A DNA stretch of 64,000 bases from Streptomyces echinatus (GTDB lineage Bacteria > Actinomycetota > Actinomycetes > Streptomycetales > Streptomycetaceae). The DNA lies in NCBI RefSeq assembly GCF_014203595.1, contig NZ_JACHJK010000004.1:1-64000 (forward strand). The letters run 5' to 3'. Positions 30,228 to 38,849 of this stretch are shown piece after piece. The notes beneath the pieces are model-generated. The model had not been told where the DNA came from, made no database searches, and saw only the letters and a list, made by a program, of their open reading frames with translations. The position numbers and the translations under genes were made by a program. Within the stretch, counting starts at the first letter, position 1. Each line of letters begins with the position of its first letter.

Positions 30228-31157
30228 TCAGCTCTTCCGCACGGCCGACTTGGACGGAGATGCACTGGAGGAGGACGACTTGGACGGAGCCTTGGAGGCC
30301 GACTTCGACGGAGACTTCGACGCCGGATCCGAGGGCGACGCGGAACCCGTCGATCCGGAACCCGTCGAACCCGAACCCGCCCCGGCGCTGCCGCCGTTCG
30401 CCGACGAGACGGCCGCCACGACCTCCTTGAGCGCCTTCTGGGCGTCCTTCGCCAGGTCGTCGGCGTCGGGAGTCTTCTCGCCCGCGAGACCGGCGCCGTT
30501 GTAGTCGAGGCTGACCACGACGTTCTCCACCCGGGCGACGACCGTCTGCTGCTTGAAGAGGCCTTCCTTCTTCTTCAGGTCGTAACGCACCGTCGACGCC
30601 TCCGCGCCCGTCCCGGACAGCGGCACGACCTTCACGTTCTTCGCGCCGTCCACCGACTGGGCGTCCTTGACCTGCTGCGTGTAGTACGTGTGGGCCTGCT
30701 CGTCACCGGCGCCCCGGGCGGTGTCCGAGTCGAAGCGCAGCAGGGAGACGTTCAGCCAGCGGAACTGCGAGCCCTTCACGCCGTTGTTGTCCAGGCTGTT
30801 CCAGGAGCAGGACGAACGCGAGGACGGATCGTCCGAGCTGCCCTTCTTGCCGGACTTCGCACCCTCCGGAACCAGGTCCTCCAGCGTCTTCTTCGACACC
30901 GTCGAGCACGGGTCGGGAAGCTTCTGGTAAGCGGCCGCCCGCACCGTCGGGGAGGCGCTGGCCGACGGCTGCGAACCGCCGTCCGCCGACTGCGTGGTCT
31001 CCTCACCGGGCTTGGCCTTGGAGTCGCCGGAGTCCGAAGAGCACGCGGCGGTGATCAGGACCGCGGGAACGGCTGCCGCGCAGACAAGGGCGTGGCGGAG
31101 GCGCTTGGCTCGCTGATCCTGCTGGGCACGGTCGTCTCGCTGGGCTGCTCGCTGCAT
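30228..31157 (-). CDS. DUF3558 lipoprotein
   Basis: 309 residues. The signal ends in the lipobox LITAACSS. The DUF3558 domain follows (KLPDPCSTVSKKTLEDLVPE, SSCSWNSLDN, VENVVVSLDYNGAG), then a Ser/Lys/Ala/Pro repeat tail. The family is found in cell-envelope fractions of actinobacteria and binds an unknown ligand. ATG 31157 follows AAGGAACC. It is the downstream member of a tandem pair of the same family, which indicates an old duplication. Confidence 0.85.
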   Translation of the reverse strand: MQRAAQRDDRAQQDQRAKRLRHALVCAAAVPAVLITAACSSDSGDSKAKPGEETTQSADGGSQPSASASPTVRAAAYQKLPDPCSTVSKKTLEDLVPEGAKSGKKGSSDDPSSRSSCSWNSLDNNGVKGSQFRWLNVSLLRFDSDTARGAGDEQAHTYYTQQVKDAQSVDGAKNVKVVPLSGTGAEASTVRYDLKKKEGLFKQQTVVARVENVVVSLDYNGAGLAGEKTPDADDLAKDAQKALKEVVAAVSSANGGSAGAGSGSTGSGSTGSASPSDPASKSPSKSASKAPSKSSSSSASPSKSAVRKS

Positions 31158-31283
31158 GGTTCCTTCACTCGTGACGCTCGGTGTTCGTGCGGGTTCCTGC
31201 GGGGCCACGGTACGCGGTGAAGGAGCCGTGCGGTTTCCGTTCGGACGCTTTGCGGGCGGAGACCGCCGCGCCCGGCACGCGCC

Positions 31284-32195
31284 TCAGCCGCCCAGGGTGT
31301 CGGCCAGTTGAGAGGCCAGATTGAGGGCCCTGTCCTGCATTTCCTTGCTGTCCGGGACCGTGCCCGTGGCCATCGGCTGCTCCTCGTACTGGAGCGTGAC
31401 GACCACGTTCGACGTGCGGAACACCACAGTCACCGTCCGCTGTTCGGCCGTCGAGCCCGCCGCGTTCAGTTCGTCGTCCAGATACGCCTCGTCGCCGAGA
31501 TCGGTCAGCGCACGGGGCTGGAGCTCGGCGGGCATCGCACCGGGGTCGGCGCTCGAGGACCCCGACGCCCCCGACGGCGCGGAGGACACCGAGGACCCGG
31601 AGGGAGACCCCGAAGGCTCCGAGGTCGCCGACGACTTCGGCGAAGAACCCGACGCCGGCGACGAGGCGGCCCCGCTCGGCGAACCGGAGCCCTTCGAGGA
31701 CCCCGTGGGCGTAGGGGACGCGGGCGGCGCCGACGAACCGCTCACCACCGGGAGATCGGCCGCCGTCTGCTTCTCCAGGAACAGGTTCTGCGCCTGGTCG
31801 TCGTCGCTGACCGTGTTGTCGTACGACACCACACGCTCGAAGTCGACGGAGAGACGGTCCGTGGCGTCGGGCGACTCGACCTTCCAGTGGCAGCCGACCC
31901 TGCGATCGGTGTCGTAGGTCAGCGTGGCCTCGCCCTGGTACGCCTGGTCCCGCCGGACGGGGTCGGTGATCTGCTGGATGCCGGGCAGCAACGAGTCCAG
32001 GGCGTCGTGACCCACCGCCCCGCACGGCTCGGGGAGCGTCCGGTACTTGCCGGGCTGCGCCGCGACCGTGGACGTCCCGGTGTCGCCCGGCTTGGCGTTG
32101 TCCGTGGTGCCGTCGTCCCCGGACCCGCTCGTGCAGCCGGCCAGCAGCGCCGCGAGGAGGGCGGCGGTGCCGGTTACGTATGCCTTCCGCTGCAC
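31284..32195 (-). CDS. DUF3558 lipoprotein
   Basis: 303 residues. The signal peptide ends LLAALLAGCTSGSGDD with the lipobox Cys. The DUF3558 domain is split by a Ser/Gly/Pro-rich stretch of about 60 residues (bases about 31540-31740): the first half has TLPEPCGAVGHDALDSLLPG and VGCHWKVESPDATDRLSV, the second VTVVFRTSNVVVTLQYEEQP. GTG 32195 follows GAGAGGAA. Tandem with the downstream DUF3558 gene, 126 bases apart. Confidence 0.83.
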   Translation of the reverse strand: MQRKAYVTGTAALLAALLAGCTSGSGDDGTTDNAKPGDTGTSTVAAQPGKYRTLPEPCGAVGHDALDSLLPGIQQITDPVRRDQAYQGEATLTYDTDRRVGCHWKVESPDATDRLSVDFERVVSYDNTVSDDDQAQNLFLEKQTAADLPVVSGSSAPPASPTPTGSSKGSGSPSGAASSPASGSSPKSSATSEPSGSPSGSSVSSAPSGASGSSSADPGAMPAELQPRALTDLGDEAYLDDELNAAGSTAEQRTVTVVFRTSNVVVTLQYEEQPMATGTVPDSKEMQDRALNLASQLADTLGG

Positions 32196-32410
32196 GGTCG
32201 GGTTCCTCTCGACGGTGTGTGCTCGCTCGGTGCTCCAGTGTCGCCGCCGGTTATTCGCTTGCTGCGGCGGGGCGGCCCCTGCAGACAATGTGTATCGCAC
32301 GCACTGCCGTGGACGCCGGTCCCTTGTCCCTTTTCATCGACCTTGGCGCCGCTTTTGCGTTTTGCTGCTTTTAAGCCTTTTGTTGTTGATTTCGGGGGAA
32401 CGAGGAAGAT

Positions 32411-33604
32411 ATGTCGTACGTGGAGATGCCGGGCGCCAAGGTCCCGATCAGGATGTGGACGGACCCGGCGACGGTCGAGGACGTGGCCCTGCGCCAGCTG
32501 CAGAACGTGGCGACCCTGCCCTGGATCAAGGGCCTGGCCGTGATGCCGGACGTGCACTACGGCAAGGGCGCGACGGTCGGCTCGGTCATCGCGATGCAGG
32601 GTGCGGTGTGCCCGGCGGCGGTGGGTGTGGACATCGGCTGCGGAATGTCGGCGGTGAAGACGTCACTGACCGCGAACGACCTCCCCGGAGACCTGTCCCG
32701 CCTCCGCTCGAAGATCGAGCAGGCGATTCCGGTGGGGCGGGGAGCCCATGACGATCCCGTCGAGCCCGCCTCCTTCCACGGGCTGCCCACCGCGGGGTGG
32801 GACGACTTCTGGAAGCGGTTCGACTCAGTGGCGGACGCGGTCAAGTTCCGGCGGGAGCGCGCGGTCACGCAGATGGGAACCCTCGGCGGGGGGAACCACT
32901 TCATCGAGCTCTGTGTGGACACGTCCGGTTGCGTGTGGCTCATGCTGCACTCCGGCTCGCGCAACATCGGCAAGGAACTCGCCGACCACCACATCGGGGT
33001 GGCCCAGAAGCTCCCGCACAACCAGGGGCTGGTCGACCGCGACCTCGCCGTCTTCGTCTCGGACACCCCGCAGATGGCGGCCTACCGCAACGACCTGTTC
33101 TGGGCGCAGGAGTACGCCAAGTACAACCGCGCGCTGATGATGGCGCTCCTGAAGGACGTGGTCCGCAAGGAGTTCAAGAAGGCGAAGCCGACCTTCGAGC
33201 AGGAGATCTCCTGCCACCACAACTACGTGGCGGAGGAGCGGTACGAGGGCATGGACCTGCTCGTGACCCGCAAGGGCGCGATCCGGGCCGGGTCCGGTGA
33301 GTACGGGATCATCCCGGGCTCGATGGGCACGGGCTCGTACATCGTGAAGGGGCTCGGCAACGACCTGTCCTTCAACTCGGCCTCGCACGGCGCGGGCCGC
33401 CGGATGAGCCGGAACGCCGCCAAGCGGCGCTTCACCACGCAGGACCTGGAGGACCAGACGCGGGGCGTGGAGTGCCGCAAGGACTCCGGTGTCGTGGACG
33501 AGATCCCGGGCGCCTACAAGTCGATCGACCAGGTCATCGACCAGCAGCGGGACCTGGTCCAGGTGGTGGCGAAGCTGAAGCAGTTCGTCTGCGTCAAGGG
33601 CTGA
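32411..33604 (+). CDS. rtcB: RNA-splicing ligase RtcB
   Basis: 397 residues, close to the bacterial RtcB short form. The metal- and GMP-binding residues are present: DVHYGKGATVGS, VGVDIGCGMS (Cys78), GGGNHFIELC (Asn162, His163), LHSGSRNIGKE, and the guanylylated His326 in SHGAGRRMSR. RtcB joins 2',3'-cyclic phosphate or 3'-phosphate ends to 5'-OH RNA ends using GTP and manganese, and acts in RNA repair. No archease gene is adjacent. ATG 32411 follows GGGGGAACGAGGA. Confidence 0.95.
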   Translation: MSYVEMPGAKVPIRMWTDPATVEDVALRQLQNVATLPWIKGLAVMPDVHYGKGATVGSVIAMQGAVCPAAVGVDIGCGMSAVKTSLTANDLPGDLSRLRSKIEQAIPVGRGAHDDPVEPASFHGLPTAGWDDFWKRFDSVADAVKFRRERAVTQMGTLGGGNHFIELCVDTSGCVWLMLHSGSRNIGKELADHHIGVAQKLPHNQGLVDRDLAVFVSDTPQMAAYRNDLFWAQEYAKYNRALMMALLKDVVRKEFKKAKPTFEQEISCHHNYVAEERYEGMDLLVTRKGAIRAGSGEYGIIPGSMGTGSYIVKGLGNDLSFNSASHGAGRRMSRNAAKRRFTTQDLEDQTRGVECRKDSGVVDEIPGAYKSIDQVIDQQRDLVQVVAKLKQFVCVKG

Positions 33605-33674
33605 CGGGCGCGCGTGGGCGTGGCGGACGGCCGTCACGCCCGGCCGGGTGTGCGGTCCGGGGGCGGGCGGCCGG

Positions 33675-34274
33675 TCACAGCGAGTCCAGCCACCTCAGCA
33701 GGCGGTTGCCCTCGCGGGTCATGACGTCCGGGTCGCGCAGGGCGTTGGCCAGAAGGGACATGCCCTGGTAGGCGGAGACCAGGGTGAGGGCGTGGTCGTC
33801 GGGGTCGGGGACGCCCCAGGTGCGGAACTGGGCCGCCGTCCAGTCCAGCAGGCGGCGGATCACCGCGCCGGCCTCCGCGTCGAGCGTGCCGTCGGCGCGC
33901 TTGTCGAGTTCGACCGCGAGGGTGCCGGTGGGGCAGCCGTGACGGGCGGCGGTCTCGCGCTGGTCCATCCATGCCGAGACGAGCCCTTTGAGCCGGTCGC
34001 GCGGGTCCGCCGACCGGTCCAGTTCCGCGGTGAGCTCGTCCAGGTGGGCGCTGTGCTCCGCCAGCGCGGCCTGGACCAGTTCGTCCTTGGTCTTGAAGTA
34101 GTAGTAGACGTTCCCGACCGGGACGTCGGCCTCGCGTGCGATGTCGGCGAGGGTGGTGCGTTCGACCCCCTGCTCGTGCAGCACGCGGGCCGCCGCCGCC
34201 GTGAGCCGTCGGCGCTTCTGTGACGCCCGTACCCGCCGATCCACTGAGTTTGTCACCTGACTGACTATAGACAC
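33675..34274 (-). CDS. TetR/AcrR-family transcriptional regulator
   Basis: 199 residues. The N-terminal helix-turn-helix reads TTLADIAREADVPVGNVYYY followed by FKTKDELV, the classic TetR signature; the C-terminal ligand domain has no assigned ligand. GTG 34274 is used as start, with later in-frame GTG codons as alternatives. It is divergent from an NmrA-type reductase gene with a palindromic operator between them, so it most likely represses that gene and itself. Confidence 0.9.
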   Translation of the reverse strand: MSIVSQVTNSVDRRVRASQKRRRLTAAAARVLHEQGVERTTLADIAREADVPVGNVYYYFKTKDELVQAALAEHSAHLDELTAELDRSADPRDRLKGLVSAWMDQRETAARHGCPTGTLAVELDKRADGTLDAEAGAVIRRLLDWTAAQFRTWGVPDPDDHALTLVSAYQGMSLLANALRDPDVMTREGNRLLRWLDSL

Positions 34275-34305
34275 GCCTCTGTAGGGGTGTGCTAAGTTGC
34301 AAATC

Positions 34306-34321
34306 AGTTAGTCAACTAACT
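34306..34321. promoter_or_regulatory. Probable TetR operator
   Basis: AGTTAGTCAACTAACT: two perfect 7-base arms around CA, in the 64-base gap between the divergent TetR and NmrA-type genes. Local AT content is far higher than the surroundings. Confidence 0.75.
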
Positions 34322-34338
34322 CAGAATTGGGGGATCCA

Positions 34339-35184
34339 GTGATCACTGTGACCGGGGCCACCGGCAATGTCGGGCGGGTACTGGTGGAGCTGCTGGCCGG
34401 GGCGGGGGAGGAGGTCGTGGCGGTGTCGCGGCGGCCCGGGCCGGCGGATCCGCCGGCCGGTGTCCGGTGGGTGCCGGGCGGGGCCGGGGACGCCGCGGGT
34501 CTGCGGCCGGCCCTCGACGGTGCCCGTGCCGTGTTCCTCGTACTGGGCGGCGAGCAGAACTTCCGGGGCGAGCGGCCCGAGCTCCTGACGAAGGCGGTCG
34601 CCGACGCCGGTGCCGAGCGGATCGTCCTGGTGTCGTCGCAGGTCAGCGCCACCCGGCCGGAGGCGCCCTCGCACGCCCGGCTGCGGGAGCTCGAAGCCGC
34701 GGTGCGCGCGTCCGGGCGGGAGTTCACCATCCTGCGGCCCGGCGGGTTCGCCTCCAACGCCTTCGCCTGGGCCGAGTCGGTCCGTACGCGCCGCACCGTC
34801 TTCGCACCCTTCGGGGACGTGGCGCTGCCCGTCGTCGACCCGGCGGACATCGCCGCCGTCGCCGCGGCCGCGCTGCGTGAGGACGGGCACGCGGGCCGGG
34901 TGTACGAGCTGACCGGCCCCGAGCCGATCAGTCCGCGGGGGCAGGCCGCGGTCCTCTCCACGGTCCTGGGGGAGGAGGTGGCCTTCGTGGAGCTGTCCCG
35001 CGAGGAGGCGCGGGCGGGGATGACGCGGTTCATGCCGGAGCAGGTCGTCGCCGGGACGCTGGACGTCCTCGGCGATCCGCTGCCGGCCGAGCGGAGGGCC
35101 GGCCGCGACGTGGAGGCCGTGCTGGGCCGTCCGGCCGCGCCCTTCGCCGAGTGGGCCGCGCGCAATCTGCGGGCGTTCGCCTAG
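34339..35184 (+). CDS. NmrA/NAD(P)H-binding reductase-like protein
   Basis: 281 residues. An atypical SDR: the Rossmann motif TVTGATGNVGRVLVELL begins the protein, then AVSRRPGPA, VFLVLGGEQNF, IVLVSSQVSAT and ILRPGGFASNAFAW, without the usual YxxxK catalytic pair. Members act as NADPH sensors or quinone/flavonoid-type reductases. GTG 34339 follows GGGGG. The divergent TetR regulator and the operator next to its start suggest induction by a small molecule. Confidence 0.85.
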   Translation: MITVTGATGNVGRVLVELLAGAGEEVVAVSRRPGPADPPAGVRWVPGGAGDAAGLRPALDGARAVFLVLGGEQNFRGERPELLTKAVADAGAERIVLVSSQVSATRPEAPSHARLRELEAAVRASGREFTILRPGGFASNAFAWAESVRTRRTVFAPFGDVALPVVDPADIAAVAAAALREDGHAGRVYELTGPEPISPRGQAAVLSTVLGEEVAFVELSREEARAGMTRFMPEQVVAGTLDVLGDPLPAERRAGRDVEAVLGRPAAPFAEWAARNLRAFA

Positions 35185-35318
35185 GCCCTCGTCCAGGCCC
35201 TGGTCCGGAACGGACCGGGCTCGCCGGCCCGGGCCCAGCGAGTCTCGCCGCGTCGCCGCCGGCCGCATGCCGGCGGGGGTCGCCATCGTGCCGGTGCCGG
35301 TGCCGGTGCCGCCGGAGG

Positions 35319-35465
35319 CTACTTCGCGTGCCGTACCGCGTAGATCATGACGAACGCGAGGAAGTGGATGCCGAAGAGGAAGTAGGCGAGGAAGTACCAG
35401 ACCTGGCGTTCGTTCTTCGTCTCCTGGGCCAGCCGGCGCTTCTCGAGGGACTCGTCGCCGGTCAC
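35319..35465 (-). CDS. 48-residue membrane protein (DUF6126-like)
   Basis: The frame encodes MTGDESLEKRRLAQETKNER, then QVWYFLAYFLFGIHFLAFVM and IYAVRHAK: a charged N-terminus, one membrane helix and a short basic tail. It matches what I recall of the small DUF6126 family of streptomycetes. Its GTG start overlaps the stop of the upstream SDR gene by 4 bases (GTGA), so the two are translationally coupled. The function is unknown; it may anchor or regulate a membrane partner. Confidence 0.8.
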   Translation of the reverse strand: MTGDESLEKRRLAQETKNERQVWYFLAYFLFGIHFLAFVMIYAVRHAK

Positions 35466-36238
35466 GACTCGCGGTGCACCTTGGTGTTGGAGGCCTGGGC
35501 GCGCGGGCGCAGGACCAGCAGGTCGACGTTGACGTGGCTGGGGCGGGTCACGGCCCAGGTGATGGTCTCGGCGACGTCGTCCGCGGTGAGCGGCTCCGCG
35601 ACACCCTGGTAGACCTTCTCGGCCTTCTGGGTGTCGCCGCCGAAGCGGGTCAGCGCGAACTCCTCCGTCTTGACCATGCCGGGGGCGATCTCGACGACGC
35701 GGACCGGCTTGCCGACGATCTCCAGGCGGAGGGTCTCGGCGAGGACGTGGGAGCCGTGCTTGGCGGCCACGTAGCCGCCGCCGCCCTCGTAGGTGCCGTG
35801 GCCCGCGGTGGAGGAGACGACCACGACGACGCCGTCGCCGCTCTCGATCAGCTTCGGCAGCAGGGCCTGGGTGAGGTTCAGGGTGCCGATGACGTTCGTC
35901 TCGTACATCGTGCGCCAGTCCGCGGGGTCGCCGGTGGCCACCGGGTCGGCGCCGAGGGCGCCGCCCGCGTTGTTGACGAGGACGCCGATCGTCTTGAAGG
36001 CGCCGGCGAACTCGTCGACGGCCGCGCGGTCCGTCACGTCCAGCTGGTAGGCGAGCGCCGAGTGTCCGGCCTTGGTGAGTTCCTCGGCCAGGGCTTCGAT
36101 GCGGTCTTTGCGGCGGGCGGTCAGCACGACGCGGTAACCGGCTTCGGCGAGCTGCCGGGCCGTGGCGGCGCCGATGCCGCTGCTCGCGCCGGTGACGACG
36201 GCGATCCTGGAGGCGGCGGACGGGGCGGCGGTGGCCAT
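35462..36238 (-). CDS. Short-chain dehydrogenase/reductase
   Basis: 258 residues, classical SDR. Cofactor motif VVTGASSGIGAATARQL, NNAGG, and the catalytic Ser and the pair Tyr-x-x-x-Lys in VVVSSTAGHGTYEGGGGY and VAAKHGS. It resembles the YdfG/serine-dehydrogenase type that uses NADP. ATG 36238 has AGGAG six bases upstream; GTG 36269-36271 would add 11 residues. It is cotranscribed with the 48-residue membrane protein gene. Confidence 0.9.
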   Translation of the reverse strand: MATAAPSAASRIAVVTGASSGIGAATARQLAEAGYRVVLTARRKDRIEALAEELTKAGHSALAYQLDVTDRAAVDEFAGAFKTIGVLVNNAGGALGADPVATGDPADWRTMYETNVIGTLNLTQALLPKLIESGDGVVVVVSSTAGHGTYEGGGGYVAAKHGSHVLAETLRLEIVGKPVRVVEIAPGMVKTEEFALTRFGGDTQKAEKVYQGVAEPLTADDVAETITWAVTRPSHVNVDLLVLRPRAQASNTKVHRES

Positions 36239-36288
36239 GGGCTGCTCCTGTGACTGCGTCTGGGCGTTCACTCCAGACTAAGTGAGCA

Positions 36289-36627
36289 TCAGCTGCCGTT
36301 CCTCGGTGCCCACATGATCACGGCCATCCCGGCGAGGCAGATCAGCGCGCCGGTGATGTCCCAGCGGTCGGGACGGTAGCCGTCGGCGACGACGCCCCAC
36401 AGGATCGAGCCGGCGACGAAGATGCCGCCGTAGGCGGCGAGGATGCGGCCGAAGTGGGCGTCCGGCTGGAAGGTGGCGACGAAGCCGTACGCGCCGAGGG
36501 CGAGGACGCCGCCGGTGATCCACAGCCAGCCCCGGTGTTCCCGTACGCCCTGCCAGATCAGCCAGGCGCCGCCGATTTCGAACAGCGCGGCGACGAGGAA
36601 CAGGGCGGCGGAGCGGAGGATCGGCAT
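36289..36627 (-). CDS. YnfA family (UPF0060) membrane protein
   Basis: 112 residues with four membrane helices: [58 protein letters not shown] and [20 protein letters not shown]. The pattern [19 protein letters not shown] and the N-terminus are diagnostic of UPF0060, small transporters related to SMR exporters. It may share a transcript with the SDR gene 50 bases downstream. Confidence 0.92.
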   Translation of the reverse strand: MPILRSAALFLVAALFEIGGAWLIWQGVREHRGWLWITGGVLALGAYGFVATFQPDAHFGRILAAYGGIFVAGSILWGVVADGYRPDRWDITGALICLAGMAVIMWAPRNGS

Positions 36628-36777
36628 GGTGGCAGCTTGGCACGCGGCGGCCGGGCCGTCGGGCGGTGGTGCCGTCCGGGGCTTGTCACCTGTTGGAGGG
36701 CGCCTGGCGGGCGGCCCGCGTGGCATACATCCGTACGGCAGTGGCAGCGCGAGCGGGAAGTGGTGAGGGCCGTGCGG

Positions 36778-37236
36778 ATGCGGGCGTGGGTGTTGTCCGG
36801 GGTGTGTGCCGGTGCCGTGCTGGTGCCGGGGGTGGCGGTGGCCGCCCCGGCCCCGGAGGCGGATGTGGCTCTGCACGGGAGCGCGGTGCTGGAAGGGGAC
36901 CGGGTGGAGGTGCGGCTGACCCCGCGCAACGCCGGGCCCGCCGCTGTCTCGGACGCCACGGTCCGGCTGCGCTGGTCGGCGGCGCTGGCCGACGACCAGG
37001 AGCTGCCCGCCCGGTGTGTCCGGGAGGACGAGCGGACGGTGCTGTGCGGGACCGGGGTGCTGGCGGTGGACGTGGCCGGGGAGCAGCTGCGGTTGCCGGT
37101 GCGGCTGCGGGAGCGGGCGACGGAGGTGACCTTGGAGATCGAGACGGCGTGGAACTCGGGCGCGGTGGACAAGGACCGGTCGAACGACCGGATGGCGGTG
37201 CTCGTTCTGGCGACGGGGGACTCGTACGCCTTCTGA
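36778..37236 (+). CDS. Small secreted protein
   Basis: 152 residues. The signal peptide [20 protein letters not shown] ends near [10 protein letters not shown]. The mature part is a single beta-sandwich-like domain ([59 protein letters not shown]) that looks like a DUF11/CARDB-type fold with two Cys. The family is not further recognised. ATG 36778 has AGGG 8 bases upstream. A tandem duplication overlaps the stop codon. Confidence 0.75.
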   Translation: MRAWVLSGVCAGAVLVPGVAVAAPAPEADVALHGSAVLEGDRVEVRLTPRNAGPAAVSDATVRLRWSAALADDQELPARCVREDERTVLCGTGVLAVDVAGEQLRLPVRLRERATEVTLEIETAWNSGAVDKDRSNDRMAVLVLATGDSYAF

Positions 37237-37280
37237 GCCGGGGACCCGCACGGCGTTCTGAGCCGGAGACCCGCACGGCG
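37231..37280. repeat. 25-bp tandem duplication across a stop codon
   Basis: TTCTGAGCCGGGGACCCGCACGGCG-type unit, two copies at 37231-37255 and 37256-37280, identical at 24 of 25 positions. Copy one contains the last codon and stop of the secreted protein gene; copy two repeats the stop downstream. Confidence 0.8.
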
Positions 37281-37299
37281 CCCGCGAGGCGGTGACCTG

Positions 37300-37734
37300 T
37301 CAGGCGGGCACGCCGGTGTCGGTGTCGGTGTCGGTGTCGACGTCGGTGTCGTAGCGTTCGCGGGCCGCGCGGACCTCGTCGAAGTGGGTCTCCGCCCAGT
37401 CCTTCACGGCGGTGAGCAGGCAGGCGAGGCTGGTGCCGAGAGGGGTCAGCTCGTAGTCGACGCGGACCGGGACGGACGGGGTGACCGTGCGGCTGACGAT
37501 GCCGTCCCGTTCCAGGCCGCGCAGGGTCTGGGTGAGCATCTTGGGGCTGACTCCGGCGATCTTGCGGCCGAGGTCGCTGTAGCGCCGGGGGCCGGTGGCC
37601 AGGGCGGCGACGACGAGGCCGACCCACTTGTCGCTGAGGCGGCCGAGGAGCTGGTTGGTGGGGCAGGCGCGCAGGAAGGCGTCGTAGTCGGCGCGGGCCT
37701 GTTCACGGCGCTGGGCCGCGGTCGTGGTCGCCAT
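37300..37734 (-). CDS. HxlR-family transcriptional regulator
   Basis: 144 residues. The winged helix shows the HxlR pattern: an N-terminal Cys (FLRACPTNQLLGRLSDKW), PRRYSDLGRKIAGVSPKMLT, and the wing DGIVSRTVTPSVPVRVDYEL. The C-terminus is an Asp-Thr repeat made by the hexamer GGTGTC at 37315-37350, which probably varies between strains. It is divergent from a quinone-type oxidoreductase gene; HxlR proteins commonly sense electrophiles, quinones or aldehydes and control such reductases. Confidence 0.9.
   Translation of the reverse strand: MATTTAAQRREQARADYDAFLRACPTNQLLGRLSDKWVGLVVAALATGPRRYSDLGRKIAGVSPKMLTQTLRGLERDGIVSRTVTPSVPVRVDYELTPLGTSLACLLTAVKDWAETHFDEVRAARERYDTDVDTDTDTDTGVPA
37315..37350. 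repeat. Hexamer microsatellite in the HxlR gene
   Basis: Four perfect copies of GGTGTC at 37315-37338, then one changed unit and one more copy. They encode the Asp-Thr tail of the regulator and are a possible site of slippage. Confidence 0.8.
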
Positions 37735-37767
37735 GGGCTCTTCCCTTCGGGATTGCTACGCACTCTC

Positions 37768-37796
37768 AGGTAACTACTTACGAATGGATAGTACCT
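37768..37796. promoter_or_regulatory. Possible HxlR operator
   Basis: AGGTAACTA and TAGTACCT bracket an AT-rich spacer in the gap between the divergent HxlR and oxidoreductase genes; the arms match except for one extra base. It is much richer in A/T than its surroundings. Confidence 0.5.
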
Positions 37797-37870
37797 CTCC
37801 TACGGTTGGTGTCGCGGCCGGAAACGGGCCGCGGTGACCGACAAGTGCTTCGTGCTCAGGGAGAGTTGAC

Positions 37871-38761
37871 ATGCGTGCTGCTGTGGTGAAGACGTTCGGC
37901 GGTCCGGAAGCGGTGGAGATCGCGGAGGTGGCGCTGCCGGAGCCGGGGGCCGGCCAGGTGCGGATCAAGGTGGCGGCCGGTGCGCTGAACCCGGTGGACC
38001 TCTACGTCCGGTCGGGCGCCTTCGGCGGGGCCGGCAAGACGATCGGACTCGGCTGGGACGTCGCCGGGACGGTGGACGCGGTGGGGGTGGCCGCCGCCTG
38101 GCAGGTGGGCGACCCGGTGGTGGCGCTCGTGCCCGGCGTGGCCGAGCCGCTGGCCGCGCACGCCGAGTACGTCGTCGTGGACGCGGACGCGGTGGCCGCG
38201 GCGCCGGCCTCGGTGGACGCCGTGCACGCGGGCAGCCTGCCGCTCAACGGACTGACCGCGCTCCAGGCGCTGGATCTGCTGGACCTCGAACCGGGCGCGT
38301 CGGTGCTGGTGACCGGTGCGGCGGGCGCGGTCGGCGGGTTCGCGGTGCAGCTGGCCGCGCACCGGGGGATCGAGGTGACCGGGCACGCCCGGGCCGGCGA
38401 CGAGGAGCTGGTGCGGTCGCTGGGGGCCGCGCACTTCACCACCGGGGAGGTGCCGGCGGGGAGCGTGGACGCGGTGCTGGACGCGGCGATGCTCGGCGCG
38501 CCGGCGCTGGAGTGGGTGCGGGACGGCGGCTCCTTCGTCAGCGCCCAGCCCGGCCGGCAGCCCGAGTCCGAGCGTGAGGTGCGCGTCACGGCCGTGGAGG
38601 TGCGCGCCGACGGGGCGCAGCTGGCGGAGCTGGTCCGGCTGGTGGACGCGGGGGCGCTGACGCCGCGGGTGGCCGAGACCTTCGCGCTGGAGGAGGCCGC
38701 GAAGGCGCACGCCCGGCTGGCGGAGGGCGGGCTGCGGGGGCGGCTGGTGCTGGTGCCGTAA
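37871..38761 (+). CDS. Zinc-independent NADPH:quinone oxidoreductase (MDR family)
   Basis: 296 residues. GroES-like N-terminal half (VVKTFGGPEAVEIAEV, GALNPVDLYVRSGAFG, GWDVAGTVDAVG) and Rossmann half (SVLVTGAAGAVGGFAVQLA). The zinc ligands of alcohol dehydrogenases are absent, placing it with quinone oxidoreductases. ATG 37871 follows GGGAGAG. The divergent HxlR regulator suggests a stress-induced detoxification pair. Confidence 0.9.
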   Translation: MRAAVVKTFGGPEAVEIAEVALPEPGAGQVRIKVAAGALNPVDLYVRSGAFGGAGKTIGLGWDVAGTVDAVGVAAAWQVGDPVVALVPGVAEPLAAHAEYVVVDADAVAAAPASVDAVHAGSLPLNGLTALQALDLLDLEPGASVLVTGAAGAVGGFAVQLAAHRGIEVTGHARAGDEELVRSLGAAHFTTGEVPAGSVDAVLDAAMLGAPALEWVRDGGSFVSAQPGRQPESEREVRVTAVEVRADGAQLAELVRLVDAGALTPRVAETFALEEAAKAHARLAEGGLRGRLVLVP

Positions 38762-38815
38762 GGGGGCGGCCGGGGGGTGGAATAGCTGGACCGGGGTGAC
38801 CGTTGCAGAGGTATA

Positions 38816-38829
38816 GTTGAACGGTCAAC
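38816..38829. promoter_or_regulatory. Small palindrome before the monooxygenase gene
   Basis: GTTGA-ACGG-TCAAC, 20 bases before ATG 38850 and next to the AT-rich sequence GTATAG, a plausible -10 box (38811-38816). A repressor could bind there; none is encoded next to it. Confidence 0.45.
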
Positions 38830-38849
38830 AACCTGGAGGGTGAGCGACC

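Noticed and set aside
37300..37350. Asp-Thr tail of the HxlR protein as a calcium-binding domain
   Set aside because: It is only the translation of a GGTGTC microsatellite and lacks an EF-hand pattern.
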